From the NCBI GenBank assembly GCA_027604705.1, contig JADHYV010000034.1, forward strand, positions 124,001-188,000: a stretch of DNA of 64,000 bases, given 5' to 3'. The position numbers and the translations under genes are program-made. Every line of letters starts with the position of its first letter. Positions within the stretch are counted from its first letter, which is position 1. Shown here piece after piece: positions 33,101 to 46,797 of this stretch. The notes beneath the pieces are model-generated. The model saw nothing but the letters and a program-made list of their open reading frames with translations, did not search any database and was not told where the DNA came from. The DNA is from Allomyces arbusculus. Taxonomy: Eukaryota > Blastocladiomycota > Blastocladiomycetes > Blastocladiales > Blastocladiaceae.

Positions 33101-36100
33101 GGAACACGCTCGACTCGATGTTTTCGTAGATGACGGCCGTCTCGTGCGACTCGATGATCTGGCCGTGGATCACGGCCATTTCGTGCGACTCGATCTGCTC
33201 CTCGGCCTGGCTGAACGTCGCGTCCGACATGGCAATGTCACTGGGCGGCACTACCGGCTCAGCAAACTTGCTTGATGGCGCGGCCGGTTCAGCATGCTGG
33301 ATGGGCAGCGTCTCCGCGGCCTCTTCCAGCAGCCCGTCGGCGACCTCATACAATAGGGCTTCCTGCTCCTCGCTATGCAAAGCGGCAGCGGCATTCTCGA
33401 CCAGCACGTCGTGCTTTTCGGCAAAAGTTGCGTCTGCGGCCTCACTAGACGGCACGTTGAACTCGGCCTCCTCATCTTGCGTCACGTCAGCGGATTCCTC
33501 AAATGCCTTCTGGGTCTCCACGACCTCGATGCGCGACTCGTGAACGGTTTCGACGTGTGCTTCGGAAGCGACCTCTGCGCTGTCCTCGCGCACCGCATCC
33601 AGGTCGGCATCTTGGCAGAGCGGCGCATCACCGGACTCGTCCAACACTGCCTCGTCGCCGTGGTCTTGGCCGACGGCCACGCTGAGCGGTGTGTCTGCCC
33701 GACCGTGCTCGATGCCGTCAATGTGGACTGGGACCGGGTCGGCAATATCGGTGTGCAACGGGTCCACGGTCTCGTCCGACTCGCTCTGCAATACATCCAC
33801 CACCTTTTCGGCCTGCGACACATCCGCGACCTCGTCAAACGCAGTCTCGAGTGCTGTGATCTCCTCCTGCATCACGTCCGCGGCCCCGGCGTTACCGGGA
33901 AGCGGCGTGTTCACGACCTGTGGCGCATCCGCTGCATCCGTGCACAGCGCTTCGTGCAGCGTGCCCTCGCCTTCCGCCGCGTCCAAATCGGCGTCTTTTT
34001 GGCCGAGCGACGTATTAGCGGCTTCGTCTTCCTCGTCGCGCATCGCGTCAGCGGCCTCGTGGAACAAAGTCTCGGGGTCCGGCTCGACACCCTCGCCTGA
34101 TGGCCCGGCCGCAGCAGTGTGCGCCAATATCTCCGTCTCCGTGACCTCGTTGAGCGAAACGTCGGCGTTCTGCTCCGGATCGTCTTGTAGCACATCAATG
34201 GCCTCGACCTTGATCTCAACAGACTCGCCGTGCGACGCGCTGGTGGGCGCGTGGAACAAGGTCTCAGGCTCAACGTCGTCGTCGAGCGACGCGTCAGAGA
34301 CATCGTGAACTGAGGCCTCGTCGTGCGACGTGCCAGCAGCCTCGTCTGAGGACATTACGAGCGCTGCGTCCGCGGTGAGCGGCTCGACCGCGGCGCTGTC
34401 GGACTCGTCCTGGAGTCCGTTTGCAATCTCGTCGACCAACGGTTCGGGTTCGGCATCCTCACGAAGTGGCGGATCAAAGGTCTCATCGAGTTGCGTTTCC
34501 GGCTCTGCGGCCTCGTCGTGGAAATCGTCAACGACTTGATCTTGCACGATGCTGTGCTCCGCAACGTCGGTGAGCGGTGCGATCGACTCGGAGTCTCTGC
34601 CATGCGGCACTTCCGCCAGTTCCTCGACCGTTGCATAGATGAACGCCATGTCTGACTCGTCCAGCAGGGCTACTTTCTCCTCGCCATGCAAAGCGGCAGC
34701 GACCTCCTCGACCAGCGCGTCGTGCTTTATGGCAAACAATGCGTCCGTGGTCACGCTGGACAGTGTGTCGAGCTCGGCTTCTTGGCTGTGCATCAGGTCA
34801 GCAGATTCCTCGACTGCTGTCTGAGGGTCCACAATGTCGTCATGCAAATCTTCAGTGGCCTCGACAAGCGCCTCGTGTACGACCTCGGTGCGTTCCTCGT
34901 GCACCACGTCCAGGTTGGCGTCTTGGCCATGTTCTGAGGCAACCTCGTCCAATGGCGCCTCGTCGTTGTCGAAACCCTGGTCGATCAAAGTGCCGGCCGC
35001 AGATTCCTCGGTCAACGGCGCTCCAACGTGGCCGTGCTCAGCGTCTTCGCCTTGGAGCGGGTCCGAGACAACCGGAATTGGCGTCATGGCCGCTGCCAAT
35101 TTGAATGCGCTCGTGGTCGATGACGAAAAGTGGCCCACGTTCGACGAAGTGTAGTTCGTCACCACGGTCGAATGGCTGATGACCGTGGTCGAGTTATTGA
35201 AAACTGGTGAGAATTCGTGAACTGCCGCCGCTGACGATGAGCCATCCGTGAAAAGAACTGACGCATCCTCAGTGGTGGCCTTGGAAACTTGTTCGCTCGC
35301 GTCCACGTCAGCTGCTGCGCTTGCTCTCATGTCCGAAACGGCCACATACTTGTCCTCGACCAAAGGTTCGAGCGTTTGCGCGGGAATGGGGGTCAACCCG
35401 TCGGAACCAAACGACTGCACGCCGGCAGCGCCCGACTCGATGGCGACGACTGCCGGTGGCGGGACCGGTGTGACGCGGTCGATCTCAGCCGACTGCACGC
35501 TGGTCGCATCGGCATTAGCTGCGGCCGCCGCCGGCTCTAGAACATACGCGTCAAGCACGGCCGGCTGTGCTGGCAGTGCGGGAGCCGTAAACTTGGCGCC
35601 GTCGCTGCTACCCAAATCACTCCTGATCGGCTTCACGTCCACAACCGCCACGCTCACGTTGGCAACGTCGAGCTCGGGCGCGAGCGCAACGTGGACGGGG
35701 GCGAGATCTGATGCCGGGAACCCGACCGTGTCGGCAAACTGCAGCTCGTTGGTGCTTTCAGCCAAGGCTGGCTTGTCGACCTTCACGACCGGCACATCGT
35801 CGCCGTGGCATGGCTCGATTTCGGCCTTGATCGGCGTCGCAAACGCGTTGTTGTCGGCCGCATCCATGGACGTGACGAGGTCGGCGTCCTCGTCATGGTG
35901 CACGTCTTGGCCAGAAATGTCGACAGACGACAAATTGTGTTGCGTCAACTCGTTGAAGAGCACATCTTGCTTGCTGACGTCGCCGTGGAACACATTCGAC
36001 TCAATGTCTTCGTCGATAACGGCCGTTTCGTGCGATTCGATGGTCTGGTCGTGGATCACGGCCGTTTCGTGTGACTCAACCTGCTCCTCGGCCTGGCTGA

Positions 36101-39100
36101 GAGCCGCGTCCGACTCGGAAATCTCACTTGACGGCGCGACTGGTTCAGCGGCCTCAATGCATAACGTGTCAGCAGCCTCGTCAAACAGGGCTACTTGCTC
36201 CTCGCCATGCAAAGCGGCAGCGGCCTCCTCGACCAGCGCGTCGTGTTTTTCGGCAAAAGATGCGTCCGCGGCCTCTCCAGACGGCGCGTCGAGCTCGGCC
36301 TCCTCGTCCTGCATCACGTCAGCGGATTCCTCATACGCTGTTTGGGTCTCCACGGCCTCGATGTGCGACTCGTGAACGGTTTTGACGTGTGCTTCGGAAA
36401 CGACCTCGGTATTTTCCTCGTGCACCATGTTCAGGTCGGCGTCATGGCCGTGCAGGGCATTAACAGCCTCATTAAACTCCGCCTCGTCGCCATGGTGGTC
36501 CTGGCCAAGCGGAGTATCGTGCACAGCGTCCCCACCGAGCAGCGTGTCAGAGCGGTCGTGCTCAACACTTTCGTTTTGGAGCGGGTCCAGGTGGAGGTGA
36601 TTGGAGTTCGACGTGTGAGAGGCCTTGTCTGATTCGATCTGCGATGCACTCACCGCCTCTTCGTGCAGCGACGCCTCCACGACCTCGTCAAACATAGTCT
36701 CGAGTACGGCGCCCTCGTCCTGGCGCATTTCGGCAACCTCGGAGCCGTCCACGAGCAATTTGTCCGGAATACCGCCGTCGACATGCAGTGCATCGGCGCT
36801 CACGCTCTGTGTCACAACAGCGGATTCCTGGTGAGACACTTCGTGCGTATCTTCCTCGACGGGTAACGCGCCCACGACCTCGTCAGTCTCGCTCTGCGAC
36901 GCGTCAGGCTCAGTATCCTCCACGAACGGCATTTCAGCAACCGCTTCCAGCTGCGCCTCGGCCTGAATCTCGTTTTCGAAGAGAGCCTCGGCTACTTGAT
37001 CGGATCGAGACTCGTGCCAAGCGCCGTGGCCATGTGTCGCGTCCAGGTCGGCGTCGTCAAGACGTGGCACATTGGCAGCCACGTCAAATGGCCTGCTCGC
37101 GGCAGGGAGCGTCATAATGCCATGACCGGTAATGACGGAGGACGCGACAGGACGAGTAGGCTGGAGAAGCTGTTGATCGGGCGATGGAGCACGGAACTTG
37201 ATGGTGGACACACTGGTGTTGCCACCTGCAGTCGATGCATCAGCGCGCGAGCTAGTTGTAGAGGTGCTTGAGGTCGACGAAGAATGGCTGGCAGCCGTGG
37301 TCGAGTGGTTCACGATTGTGGTCGAGTGGTGAATGACGGTCGAGAAGTGGTGGGTCGAGGTATGATGCGTCGAGGAATGATGCGTTGAGGTATGATGCGT
37401 TGAGGATGAATGGCTCGACGACGACGCGGTGCCTGTGGCCTGCATTTCCTCGATTGTGCCGCTGAGCGTTGAGTTGACAGCGTGATCGGCCAAGTCCACG
37501 TTGACGAGCAGCGATGCCGGTCGGTCGGCGGCCGAAAGCCGCGTGTCGAGCGCGTCAGAAAACTCGGTCGTGGGTAAATCGAGCGACGCGAGAGACTCAG
37601 GGTGAACAATATCGGCACTCGGCGCAGTCGGTGCCATCGTGTCGGACCTGCCGGCAGCGGGCGCGACGGCGGACGTGGTCGTGCTGATCAGTAACTCTTC
37701 AGACTGCCCATCGACTTCAACAACATTCTGCACGGAAACGGCCTGCGTCGGAGCCTTCGTGACTTCGATATGCGTGGTCGAAGTGGAGTCGGCTTGCACC
37801 CACGACTCGTCCTGCGCGATCTGAGTCTGCACCAGCGCTTCCGTGATCTCAAATTGAGTCTCCGACTGCACCGTCTCGGTTTGCGCTGTGGCTTCTTCAG
37901 ACGCCGAAGTCTCCACAAAGACCAAGCCCTCGGCGGACTGCATGGACTCCGCCACAGCGGGTTCGACCGGCTGCCTACCGGCGGGGGGCGACGCTGCCGT
38001 GGATGCGGTCGAGTCGGGCGCATCCTGGGTGATGGGCGTAAGTGGAACGACTGCGGGCACAGCAAGAACAGCTGGGATTGTCGATGCGGTGGGCACAGAA
38101 ACGACGACCGTGTTTGCCAATGCAGCGGGCGCAGATTGCAAATCGCCGTCTTTCAGCAGCTCCTGTGACTGGGCCGTGGTCGCAGAATCGCCGCGGCTTT
38201 GGTCCAGCACAGCTGCATCGATTGCGGTCGAGACTGAATCAATGTGCTCGACAGAACTGGTGGCCGTAGTGTGCGACGCGATGACGCTGATCGTGCTGCC
38301 GGAGATAAGCGTCGACGAGGACACGCTGGTTCGACCAGCCGTTTCAATGACCGTGTAGCTGTGCCCATGCGTACTTTGGCTCGGCACCTGGACGATAGCA
38401 ACATCGGTGCGCGTTGCGGCACCAAACGCGCTGGTCTTTGTGGCCGCCACATTGGCGGACGTCTCCGTCGGGACATGATCAATGCGTCCAGCAGCGGTTC
38501 CAGCATCATCAAGCCGAGCAGCTGCACCAAGCTCATGATGGGCACTTGTTGCGCTGCTGGAGAGAAGCGCCGGCGACGATGGCGACGACAACAACGAGAC
38601 AGCGTCGGCGCTTTCGGTGGCGCCGACAATATCGACGTGGGCGGCCACGCCATGCTCATGGTGGACAATCGTTGTGCTACTGGCAGGAATCGCAGGCACG
38701 TTAACGTCGGTGCGCGAACCAGCACCAACCACATTGAAACTCTCGGCCGCGACCTGCAAATGGTGGGAAGTGGTCGCGCTGCTGGTGAAAGTCGACGACG
38801 AGCTTGGGTCCATGTGAATAACCGTGCTTGTTTCAGCACTGTGCGCCACGCTGCCGATCGCCGACGCAAACAGATCAGTGCGCGATGTGGCACTCGATGC
38901 CGAACCATGCGTCGATTGCACGGGTGCTTGGGCAGCAAGGACCGCAGACATGGTCTGGTCGGCGTGCCCAACCGCATCGACCGTCGCTTCAAGCACCGCA
39001 ATCAAATCAGTGCGCGCGACTGGTTTGGTGGCCACTTCTTGAGTAGTCTCCGAGGAAATAACAGCCGAAGAGACCGAGTCGGCGCTTGTGGCGCTATCAA

Positions 39101-42100
39101 TCGTCGCGGCATGTGCCGCCGTCGAGTGAAGCGAACTTGACTCGGAAACGTCCACTTGCGAGACCAAACTGGTTTCCACGCCCGACCCGATGACCGATTC
39201 AAAATCAGCCGACGTCTCGGTCGGGTGGGTGCCCAAGTCGACAACCATGATCGTACTTTGCACCAGCGGCTGAATGGGCAGCTCGGGAGCTGGGACCGCA
39301 ACGTGCGTCGACTCAGCCTTGGCCGTATCAGGGTGGACGACGACGGTATCGGCCAAATCCGAACGCGTATCAGCACCCAGCTCGACATGAACGCTTTCCC
39401 CGTGCACCGCATCCACGACCGGCGACATGGCCGCAATAATCGGCGATACGGCAGTGATGGGTGGGGTCGGAAGAACAGGAGACGCGGCGGTCACGACAAA
39501 CGACGCCGAATCCTGGTCCTCAGCATCGCTGTGACTCTGCGTGGTGCTTGCAGGGCGAGCCACGTCAAAATTCGAGCCCACTGCAACGGGCAACAGTTCA
39601 ACTTGCGCAGCTTCCTCGGCGTTGCTAATAATAAGCGCAGCGCCTGGTGCGCCTGGCTCGAAATTTACCCCAGGTGCCGGTGAGCCGACAAGCTCCGACG
39701 CGGCACCGACGTGATCAATGACGTCGGCATTGCTCACGGCCACTGTCTCGTGGGCAACGATGGTCGTGTTGGTTTCAAAATTGATCGAGTCGAGTTCCGT
39801 GTAGGCGCTTGCGTGTTCAATAGCGTGGGGGCCGCTCGTAGCCGTCTCCTCGTGCGCGAGGTTGGTGGTGGCGGCGGTGGCGGTGGTCTGGAGCGTGGTC
39901 GAGTTGATCTCCGTCGTGATCGAGCCCACGCCGGGCGAAATAAGCACGGCCGCAGCGGCCGTTGCGGCCTGCGTTGAATGCGCGCTGCCGTGAGACACTT
40001 GGGCCAGATCCGACGCGACACCGACAACCTCAGAAGCCGATTCCGTGCGCGCGTCGACAATGCTCGTGGAACTGTGCGCATGATGGGCACTCGTCGTGTT
40101 GCTGGTGGTAGTGCTCGAGTGACTGCTGGTGCTCGAGTAGCTGCTGGTATGCGTGTGCGTGTGCGTGTGCGTGTGGATGTGCGTATGCGTGTGCGAGCTG
40201 GTGTGGCTGCTGTTGACAACGCTCGTGTTGATGCTCGAGTTGCTGCTGTTGAGAATGCTCGCGCTGCTGCTGCTGTTGTGAACCGCCGACGAGCTCGACG
40301 AGATGCTGGTGCTGTGCGCGGCCTGGCCCAATGCCGACCCAGCAACGGCGGCTGGTACGGTAAGATCGGTGGCTAAATCAGCCGACTCGACCTGTTCGGT
40401 GAGCACGACACCGACAGCAGCTGGTGCGACCAAGTCGGTGGACGAAACCGCCGACTCGACCTCCCCGCTGTGGACGATGCCGCTCACGGCTGCCGACCCG
40501 ACCAAATCGGTGCTCACGACCGCCGAGTCGACCTGTTCGGTATACACGACGCCTCCAACGGCCGTTTGGTGCGCAGGTTCGACTTGCTCGATGCGCTCAT
40601 CAGCGCTGACAGTCATTTTCTGCGCCAACTCGACTTGCTCGATGCACTCAGCAGCGCCGATGGTCGTGCTGTGCGCAGTTTCGGCTGGTACCGCGACAGC
40701 AAGGTCGGCGGACGCGACCAAATTCGTGCGCGCGTCAAATTCAGCAGTCGCGTCCTCATCGGTCGACGTTGCGGAGGAGAGAGGTGCCGACGCGACCTGG
40801 TTGGTGTCGGTGACTTGCTCGACGTGCGTTGCCATCGAGTGAGCGTGGCCCGACGCGATCGAGCTCGATTGCGACTCGGACTCGGCGTGCACGACAGAGC
40901 TCGTGGTGACGCTGTGCGTCGTCGACACGGATTGGGTGTCCAATTCCGGAACCACGGCCGAGCCATGTGCCCAAGATTGCGCGTGCGACTCGACAACGGG
41001 GATCGCAACCTCCGTGGACTCTTCCACAGGGTGGACAAGACCACTGCTGACCGTATCTTGGCGCGAGGCAGCAAGCAGTATATCCGCCGGAACCGACTCA
41101 ACGTGGGCGCACGCCGCAGAATGCTCAATGTCCGACGACGACGTGCCCGTGATGATGGTCGACGTGGCCTCGGAAATAGCCGAAATTACAGTGGAAATGG
41201 TCGAAATCGCCGCGGAAATGGACGTGCTGGTCGTGGAAATCATTGACGTTGCAGTCGACGCGGCCGAATCGACCACGGAATCTGTCGACAACGATTCGGG
41301 AATCAGCGACCCGTGGTCCGGGACCGTAGCTGACCCATGGTCCTGTGCCCCCGTGGACGGCGGCGCCGACACGACGTGCTGCGACGCCTCTGTTGACAGC
41401 GCCACGACCTGGTCGCCTTCCTCCGTGTGGAAGATTCCACTCGACACTTCGGCCTGGTCAATGGCTGTGAGGGTCGGCGCCGACTGGTCGGCCGCGACGC
41501 TAGCATGCACGCCACTGGGTGCGGTGGCGTCGAGCACGTCGTGAGTCTCCAAATCCGGCAAGTCGGCGTCGTGGTCTTCGTCGCGCGTGCATGGCTCGGT
41601 CGGAGACTGGATTTCGGCGACGGCGGCGGCGTCGGCCTTGGTGGTGCTGCTTTCAGTCGATGCTGAAGTGGCGTCGCCTTCGTCTTCGACCTTGCCCACC
41701 AAGACTGGATCGAGCAGAACATGGTCGTTCTGTGAATGGAAAAACACCCGCAACAAGTACAAGAGTGGGTCAGCGAAAACTGAAAATCTCCACAAAGGGT
41801 TGGTACAAACAACGCCAGCATCAATTCAATCTGAATGCTCCGATCGCACCAGAGCCTCTTCACTCAACTGCGCTTCGGTTGTTTCCGTCTGGAACGACCA
41901 ATCAGCGGCGTCAACGGCAAGTGGGGCGCCCTCGTCGACTGTGGTTGCCGGTACCGGCTCCTCGTCCGTGTAAGCCGTGGAAACTTGCTCGTTCGCGTCC
42001 ACATCCACTGCTGCGCTGGCGCTCGCGTCCGAATCGGCCACGTGCTCATCCTCGATTGGCGACTTGAGCGTCTGTCCGGGAACAGGGGTCGAGCCGTCGG

Positions 42101-45100
42101 AACCAAAGGACTGCTCGCTGGCGGCATCCGACTTGATGGCAATGACCGCAGGCTGCGGCACGGGCGTGACGCGGTCGGTCTCGGCGGTCTCGGCCGACTG
42201 CACACTGGCCGCGTCGGCATCCCCCGCAACCAATGCCGGCTCCACGTCAAACTCGGCCGGTCGTGGTGGCAGCGCGGGCGCCGAAAAATGCACGTCGTCG
42301 CCGCTACTCACATCACCCTTGGTCGGCTGCACATTGACAATCGCCGCGCTCAACTCAGCAACGTCGAGCTCGGGCGCGAGCGCAACGTGGACGGTCTCAA
42401 GTTCGGTCGTCGCAAACACGGCCGTCTCGGTGAACAGCTCGTCGGTGCTTTCGGCCAATCCGGGCTTGACGGTCTGCACGACCGGCACGTCGTCGCCGCG
42501 AGTCGGCTCGATTTCGGCCTCGATGGGCGACGCAAGCGCGTCGTCGTCAGCCGCGTACACGGGCATGGTGACGTAAGCGTTCTCGTCATGGCGCGCGTCT
42601 TGGCCAGAAACTTCGACAGACAGCAGATCGTGTTGCGTCAACTCGTTGGAATGCACTTCCTGCTCCTCAGCCTGGCTGAGAGCACCGTGCGACTCGGAAA
42701 TCTCGCTCGGCGGCGCGACCAGTTCGGCGGTCTCGATGCGCAAGGCGTCGGCGGCCTCGTCCAGCAGCGCACTGGCGGCCTCGTCAGCGGCCTCCGCGAC
42801 CACCGCGTCTTGCGCTGCGGTAAACGACGAGTCCGAGGCCTCGCTAGATGCCACGTCAAGTTCGGCATTTTCGGCTTGCGTCAGGTCAGCCGATTCCTCG
42901 AACGTTGTATGAGTCCCCACGATCTCAACGTGTGAGTCGTGAACAGCGTCGACGCACAAATCGGAAGCGAGTTCCGTGCAGTCCTCGTGCGCCACGTTCT
43001 GGTCGGCGTCTTGGCCAAGCGGCGCATCAACAGCCTCGTCCAAGGCCGCGTCGTCGTTTTGGTCCTGACCAACCGACGTGTCGTGCACAGCGTCCTCGGC
43101 GAGCGGCGTGTCAGCACGGTCATGTTCAGTGCCGTCGGCTTGGACCGGGTCCGGGCCGACGTGATCGTCGCTCGATGCGTCAGCGGCCTCGTCCGACGCG
43201 CTCTGCGACACATGCGCTGTCACCTCGGCCTGCGACGCAACTGCGACCTCGTCAACTGCGGTCTCGAGCACAGCGCTGCTCTCGTCTTGCAGCGTCTCAG
43301 TGGCCTCGGGGTCGTCGGCAAGCGGCGCGTCCACGACCTGCAGTGAATCGGCAGCCTCTGTGAGCAGATCCTCGCCATGCGACGCATCTGAATCGGCGTC
43401 ATCCTCGCCGAGCGAAGTGTCGGCGGCCTCGTTCTCTTCGCCTCGCACCGTGTCGGCGAGATCGTGGAACAAAGTCTCGGGCTCGGGCTCGACACCCTCG
43501 CCACCCGACACGGTCACGACATTGTGCGCCAAAGTCTCCGTCTCAGTGCCCTCGGTGACCGAAACGTCGGCCGTCGGCTCTGGCTGGTCTTGGGGGAGAT
43601 CCACGGCCTCGATGGCCTCGTCAAACTTTGCGTCGGCGGGCTCGTGGAACAAGGTCTCCGGCTCAACGTCCTCGCTGAGCGAGGTGTCGGAAGCGTCGTG
43701 GATCGGGGTCTCGTCGTCGGACGCGTCGGCGCCTTGGCCCGCTGTCATTTCGAGCACAGCTTCCTGGGCGAGCGACGCGGCCGCGGCCTCGTCCGACTCG
43801 TCCTGGATCACGTCCGCGACCTCGACGACCAAAGCCTCCGGCCCGGCCTCCTCGTTGAGCGGCGCGTCCGTCGGTTCGCCCAGTTCGACCTCTGGGGCAG
43901 TTTCTTCCGCCTGCAACGCGCCAGCGGCCTCCTCGTGCTGCGGTTCAGGCTCAGGGGCCGCGTCGAGTTGCGGCTCGGGGTCAGTGTCTTCGCCGTGCAA
44001 ATCGTCAACGACTTGGTCTTGCTCCACGTTTTGTGCGGCGGCGTCCTCGAGCGACGCGTCCCAGTTGGCGTCCTCGCCATGTGGCACATCAGCCGAGTCC
44101 TCAGCCATGGGCTCAGCGTCGTGACCGTAGAACGCGGCCGCGACGTCGTTCTCGACATGCGGCTCGTCCACGGACTCGGCGATGAACTCGACGGATTCGA
44201 CTTGCGGCTCGTCAACAGCCTCATCGGCCAGCAGTTCTTGCTCAGCGCCCTCGACAATCTGCGCACCCGGATCAGCGACCTCGCCATGCGACACGTCCGC
44301 AGCCTCATCAAACGGTGCGTCCGCCGCGGGCAACGTGAGTGCGCCGGCGTCAATGACGACCGTCGTGACCACAGCCGGACTCGCCGGTCGTGACAGCTCC
44401 TGGCGGTCAGGCGACGGCACGCGGAACCCAACGACCGAAATCGGCGTCGACGCTGTACCCGACGTCGATGTGCTCGTCGGCGATGATGCCGAGTGGCTCG
44501 TAACTATCGCCACCTGGCTCCCGGCCGTCGTGGGCTGGCGCTCCGACGACGCCTGGCTGGTCGTTGACCACGTGGTACTCGCGGCGCGGCCCGGATCACT
44601 GCGCGCCGGGCTCGTGGCCCGGAATGTATCGGTCAATGGTGACGTGGGCGCGTCAGCGTCCCAGAACGGCGCGTCAAGAACGTCCACGAGTTCGGCGGCG
44701 GGCAGTTCCAGGGAAATTTGCGACCGGTGGAGCGTGATGTTGGTCCGCGACACGGTCGGGGTCGCAACGTCGAGCCCATCGGCGAGGGACGCGGCGGTGG
44801 GTGTTGGCGCGTCGAGTGGGGAGCCGATGGAGGGATCCTCGGCACACTCGACGTTGGTTTGCGAGATGGTGGTGTGTGCCGACCCGTGCGCGGTGTCGAC
44901 TTGCGCCGATTCCTGTACAGTCTCGGCCAGCGTCGGTGCTGGAACGGGCGCGGGTAGGGCTGCCGGGAGTGTCTGCAGCATAGGTTCGGGTAGAACAGCT
45001 GGCAGTGCCTGTGGCACGGGCTCGGGCAAAACAATCGGCAATACCTGCGGCAAGGGCTCGTCCACGACAGGTTCCACCGGTTGCCGGATCGCGGGCGGTG

Positions 45101-46745
45101 ACGCCGTTGCAAACACGGTCGAGTCCGGCTCGGGTTGCGCAGCCGCAGGTTCAGCGACGGTGATGGCGGGCATGACCTGCACGACGTCGTCGTGCGGCAG
45201 CTCGTATGCCGGGACCACGGCGTCAGTGTGCGCCGGTTCCGGAAGGGAGGGCACGACCGTGGTCGACACGGAATCGCCCGGTGCGTCAGCGTTCGTGCCG
45301 TGCACGACTTGGACGGACAATGAGCTGCCGGTGGGCACGACTTGGACGGACAATGAGCTGCCAGCGGGAACGACTTGGACGGACAATGCGCTGCCGGCGG
45401 GAATCACCGTCGAGACGAGGTCGGTGCGCGTGGGAGTCGCAACGGTGTCGACGCTTGTGGTCGCGTGGTCATGGACCGTTGTCATGCCGCTGGCCAGCGT
45501 CTCCGACTCGACGAGCTCCGTGCGCGTCATGTCGGCAGCAGGGCTCGTCGACGTGATCAACTCGGTGCGCATCGCGGCACCACTGCCCTCGCCTCTTGTG
45601 GTCGACCCGTGCGTGTGATGATGATGCACCGTCGTCGTCGAAGTGCTGCTGCTGCTGCTGCTCGTGTGGGACGTGTAATGCTTGGTGTGCGAGCTCGTGT
45701 GCACCGTGTGCATACTCGACGTTGCCGACTGTCCATGCTGGGCTGACGGCGTCGGGCTGCTGGTGCTGGATTCCGACGAAACCTGGTCGACGGGTCCGCT
45801 CGTGGTCGAACCATGTGCGTCCTGGGTCATCGTCGTCGCCGTCTTGCCAGCATCAGGCGTCACCAATGGCAGGCCCTGCGCGACGGCGCCTGCGATCGCG
45901 CCGGCGATCGCGCCCGCAGCAACACTCAGTGCCAGCTGACTCGGGGCCAGGGCTGCCGGAGCGACCAGATCCGTGCGCATCACCGATCCGACCTGCGCCA
46001 AAAGAGCGGCTGCGTCACTCGCCGCAAGCGCCGTCGGCAGCGATGCCGGCTCGGCGTGCGCCGAATCCATGATCGTGAACCCCGTCTGCGCAACGACTTG
46101 CGCGCCTTGCGTCTCGGCCTCCACCGCATGCACCTGGTCGACGGATTCGGCGCCCGGAAGCACCAATTGCGCGGGCTGCGTGGCAGCGGCGGCCGGGTCC
46201 GGGCTGTAGATGACGGTCGCGGCCGATTGCGGGCGCGCACCCGTGTCCAGCGTTGCGGCGGGTAGTGGCTCGGCGGGTGCGAGGGATGCTGGGGCGCCCA
46301 GGACGGGCGACGCGGCGGCCAGAATTGGCGATGCGGCCGTGAGGATCGGCGAGGCCGGGTCGGGAACGACGGCACTGTGAGCCGCGGGCGGGGCTGGTAC
46401 TTGCACGGCCTCGTCGACTTGGGTAGTGCCATGCGTTGTGCTCGACGCGTGGGCCTCGACGGTCGTCGTAGGTGCCGATGCGACCGAGTCTGCGGTCGTG
46501 GTGGCGTGCCCGTTGGCGTGTGCGCCGTCCGCCGTGGCGGTGTCGTGGTGCACAATGCTGTCGTCGCCGTTGGCCGGCGGGACCGGCGAGGTGGTGCCGT
46601 GGTCGAGGTCGAGCAGGAACGGCTCGGCCTGCGACTGCGCGTCAGCATCGATGACGCCACTTGCGCCGCTCGGTGCAGCAGCAGCAGCGTCGAGCTCGAC
46701 GGCGCTCGAGTTGCCCATGGTCGGGACCGGCGGGACGTGGTCGAT
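26964..46745 (-). CDS. Giant repetitive Ser/Thr/Ala/Glu-rich protein (about 6,500 residues)
   Basis: Two long exons, 46745-41850 and 41729-26964, joined across a 120-base GTGCGA/CAG intron in phase 0. From the Met at 46718 the product is 6,544 residues. I recognise no enzyme or family domain. The sequence is low-complexity and modular. Ser/Thr/Ala-rich stretches with many R-T/A-D/N-L motifs alternate with His/Ser/Thr tracts and with long acidic modules (DEAADA, HGED-type). Motifs recur about every 7 kb: PPAIRQPVEP near 45090, 37975 (as PPAGRQPVEP) and 31270; F-R/K-x-PSP near 44420, 37190 and 30830. The last 1,000 residues contain W-M-R repeats, KRPSLSA motifs and basic QKRGGKRAPKKK blocks. 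Exon 1 begins at an acceptor, not an isolated start, and the upstream PQ-loop frame overlaps it, so it may be the C-terminal part of that gene. Frame integrity over nearly 20 kb and repeats conserved at protein level argue that it is real. Confidence 0.8.
32390..35150 (-). repeat. Acidic module III of the giant protein
   Basis: Roughly 900-residue Asp/Glu/Ala-rich block containing, in order, VEELAEVPHG, VQDQVVDD, DVEPETLFH, EGVEPDPETLFHEAADA, FEESADVTQDEEAE and, at its end, TPVPEPVLESLVEDDHA. The same order of motifs is found in module I and partly in module II. Confidence 0.8.
35300..37200 (-). repeat. Acidic module II of the giant protein
   Basis: Begins after the KFRAPSPDQQ motif. It contains GGDAVHDTPLGQD, YEESADVMQDEEAE, LSQAEEQVESHE, ALAPELDVANVS and ends with TPIPAQTLEPLVEDKYVA. 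It lies directly against module III, so these two look like the youngest internal duplication. Confidence 0.8.
40147..40195 (-). repeat. Thr-His dipeptide tract, alternating GT/GC-rich DNA
   Basis: Almost perfect alternation of purine and pyrimidine (GTGTGC-like hexamers) inside the giant gene, encoding a HTHTHIHTHTHTHT-type tract. Such DNA can adopt Z form and expand by slippage (established knowledge). Confidence 0.85.
41960..44440 (-). repeat. Acidic module I of the giant protein
   Basis: Follows the GFRVPSPDRQ motif. It contains SADVPHGEDAN, VEQDQVVDDLHGED, DVEPETLFHEPADA, GEGVEPEPETLFHDLADT, AEDAVHDTSVGQD, ALAPELDVAELS and ends with TPVPGQTLKSPIEDEHVA. It matches modules II and III in motif order, with the closest match to II in its second half. 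Confidence 0.8.
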
Positions 46746-46797
46746 CTACGGAGCAAATTATCAGGCGGTCAGCATCCATCCTCGCACTTCGTTGCAC

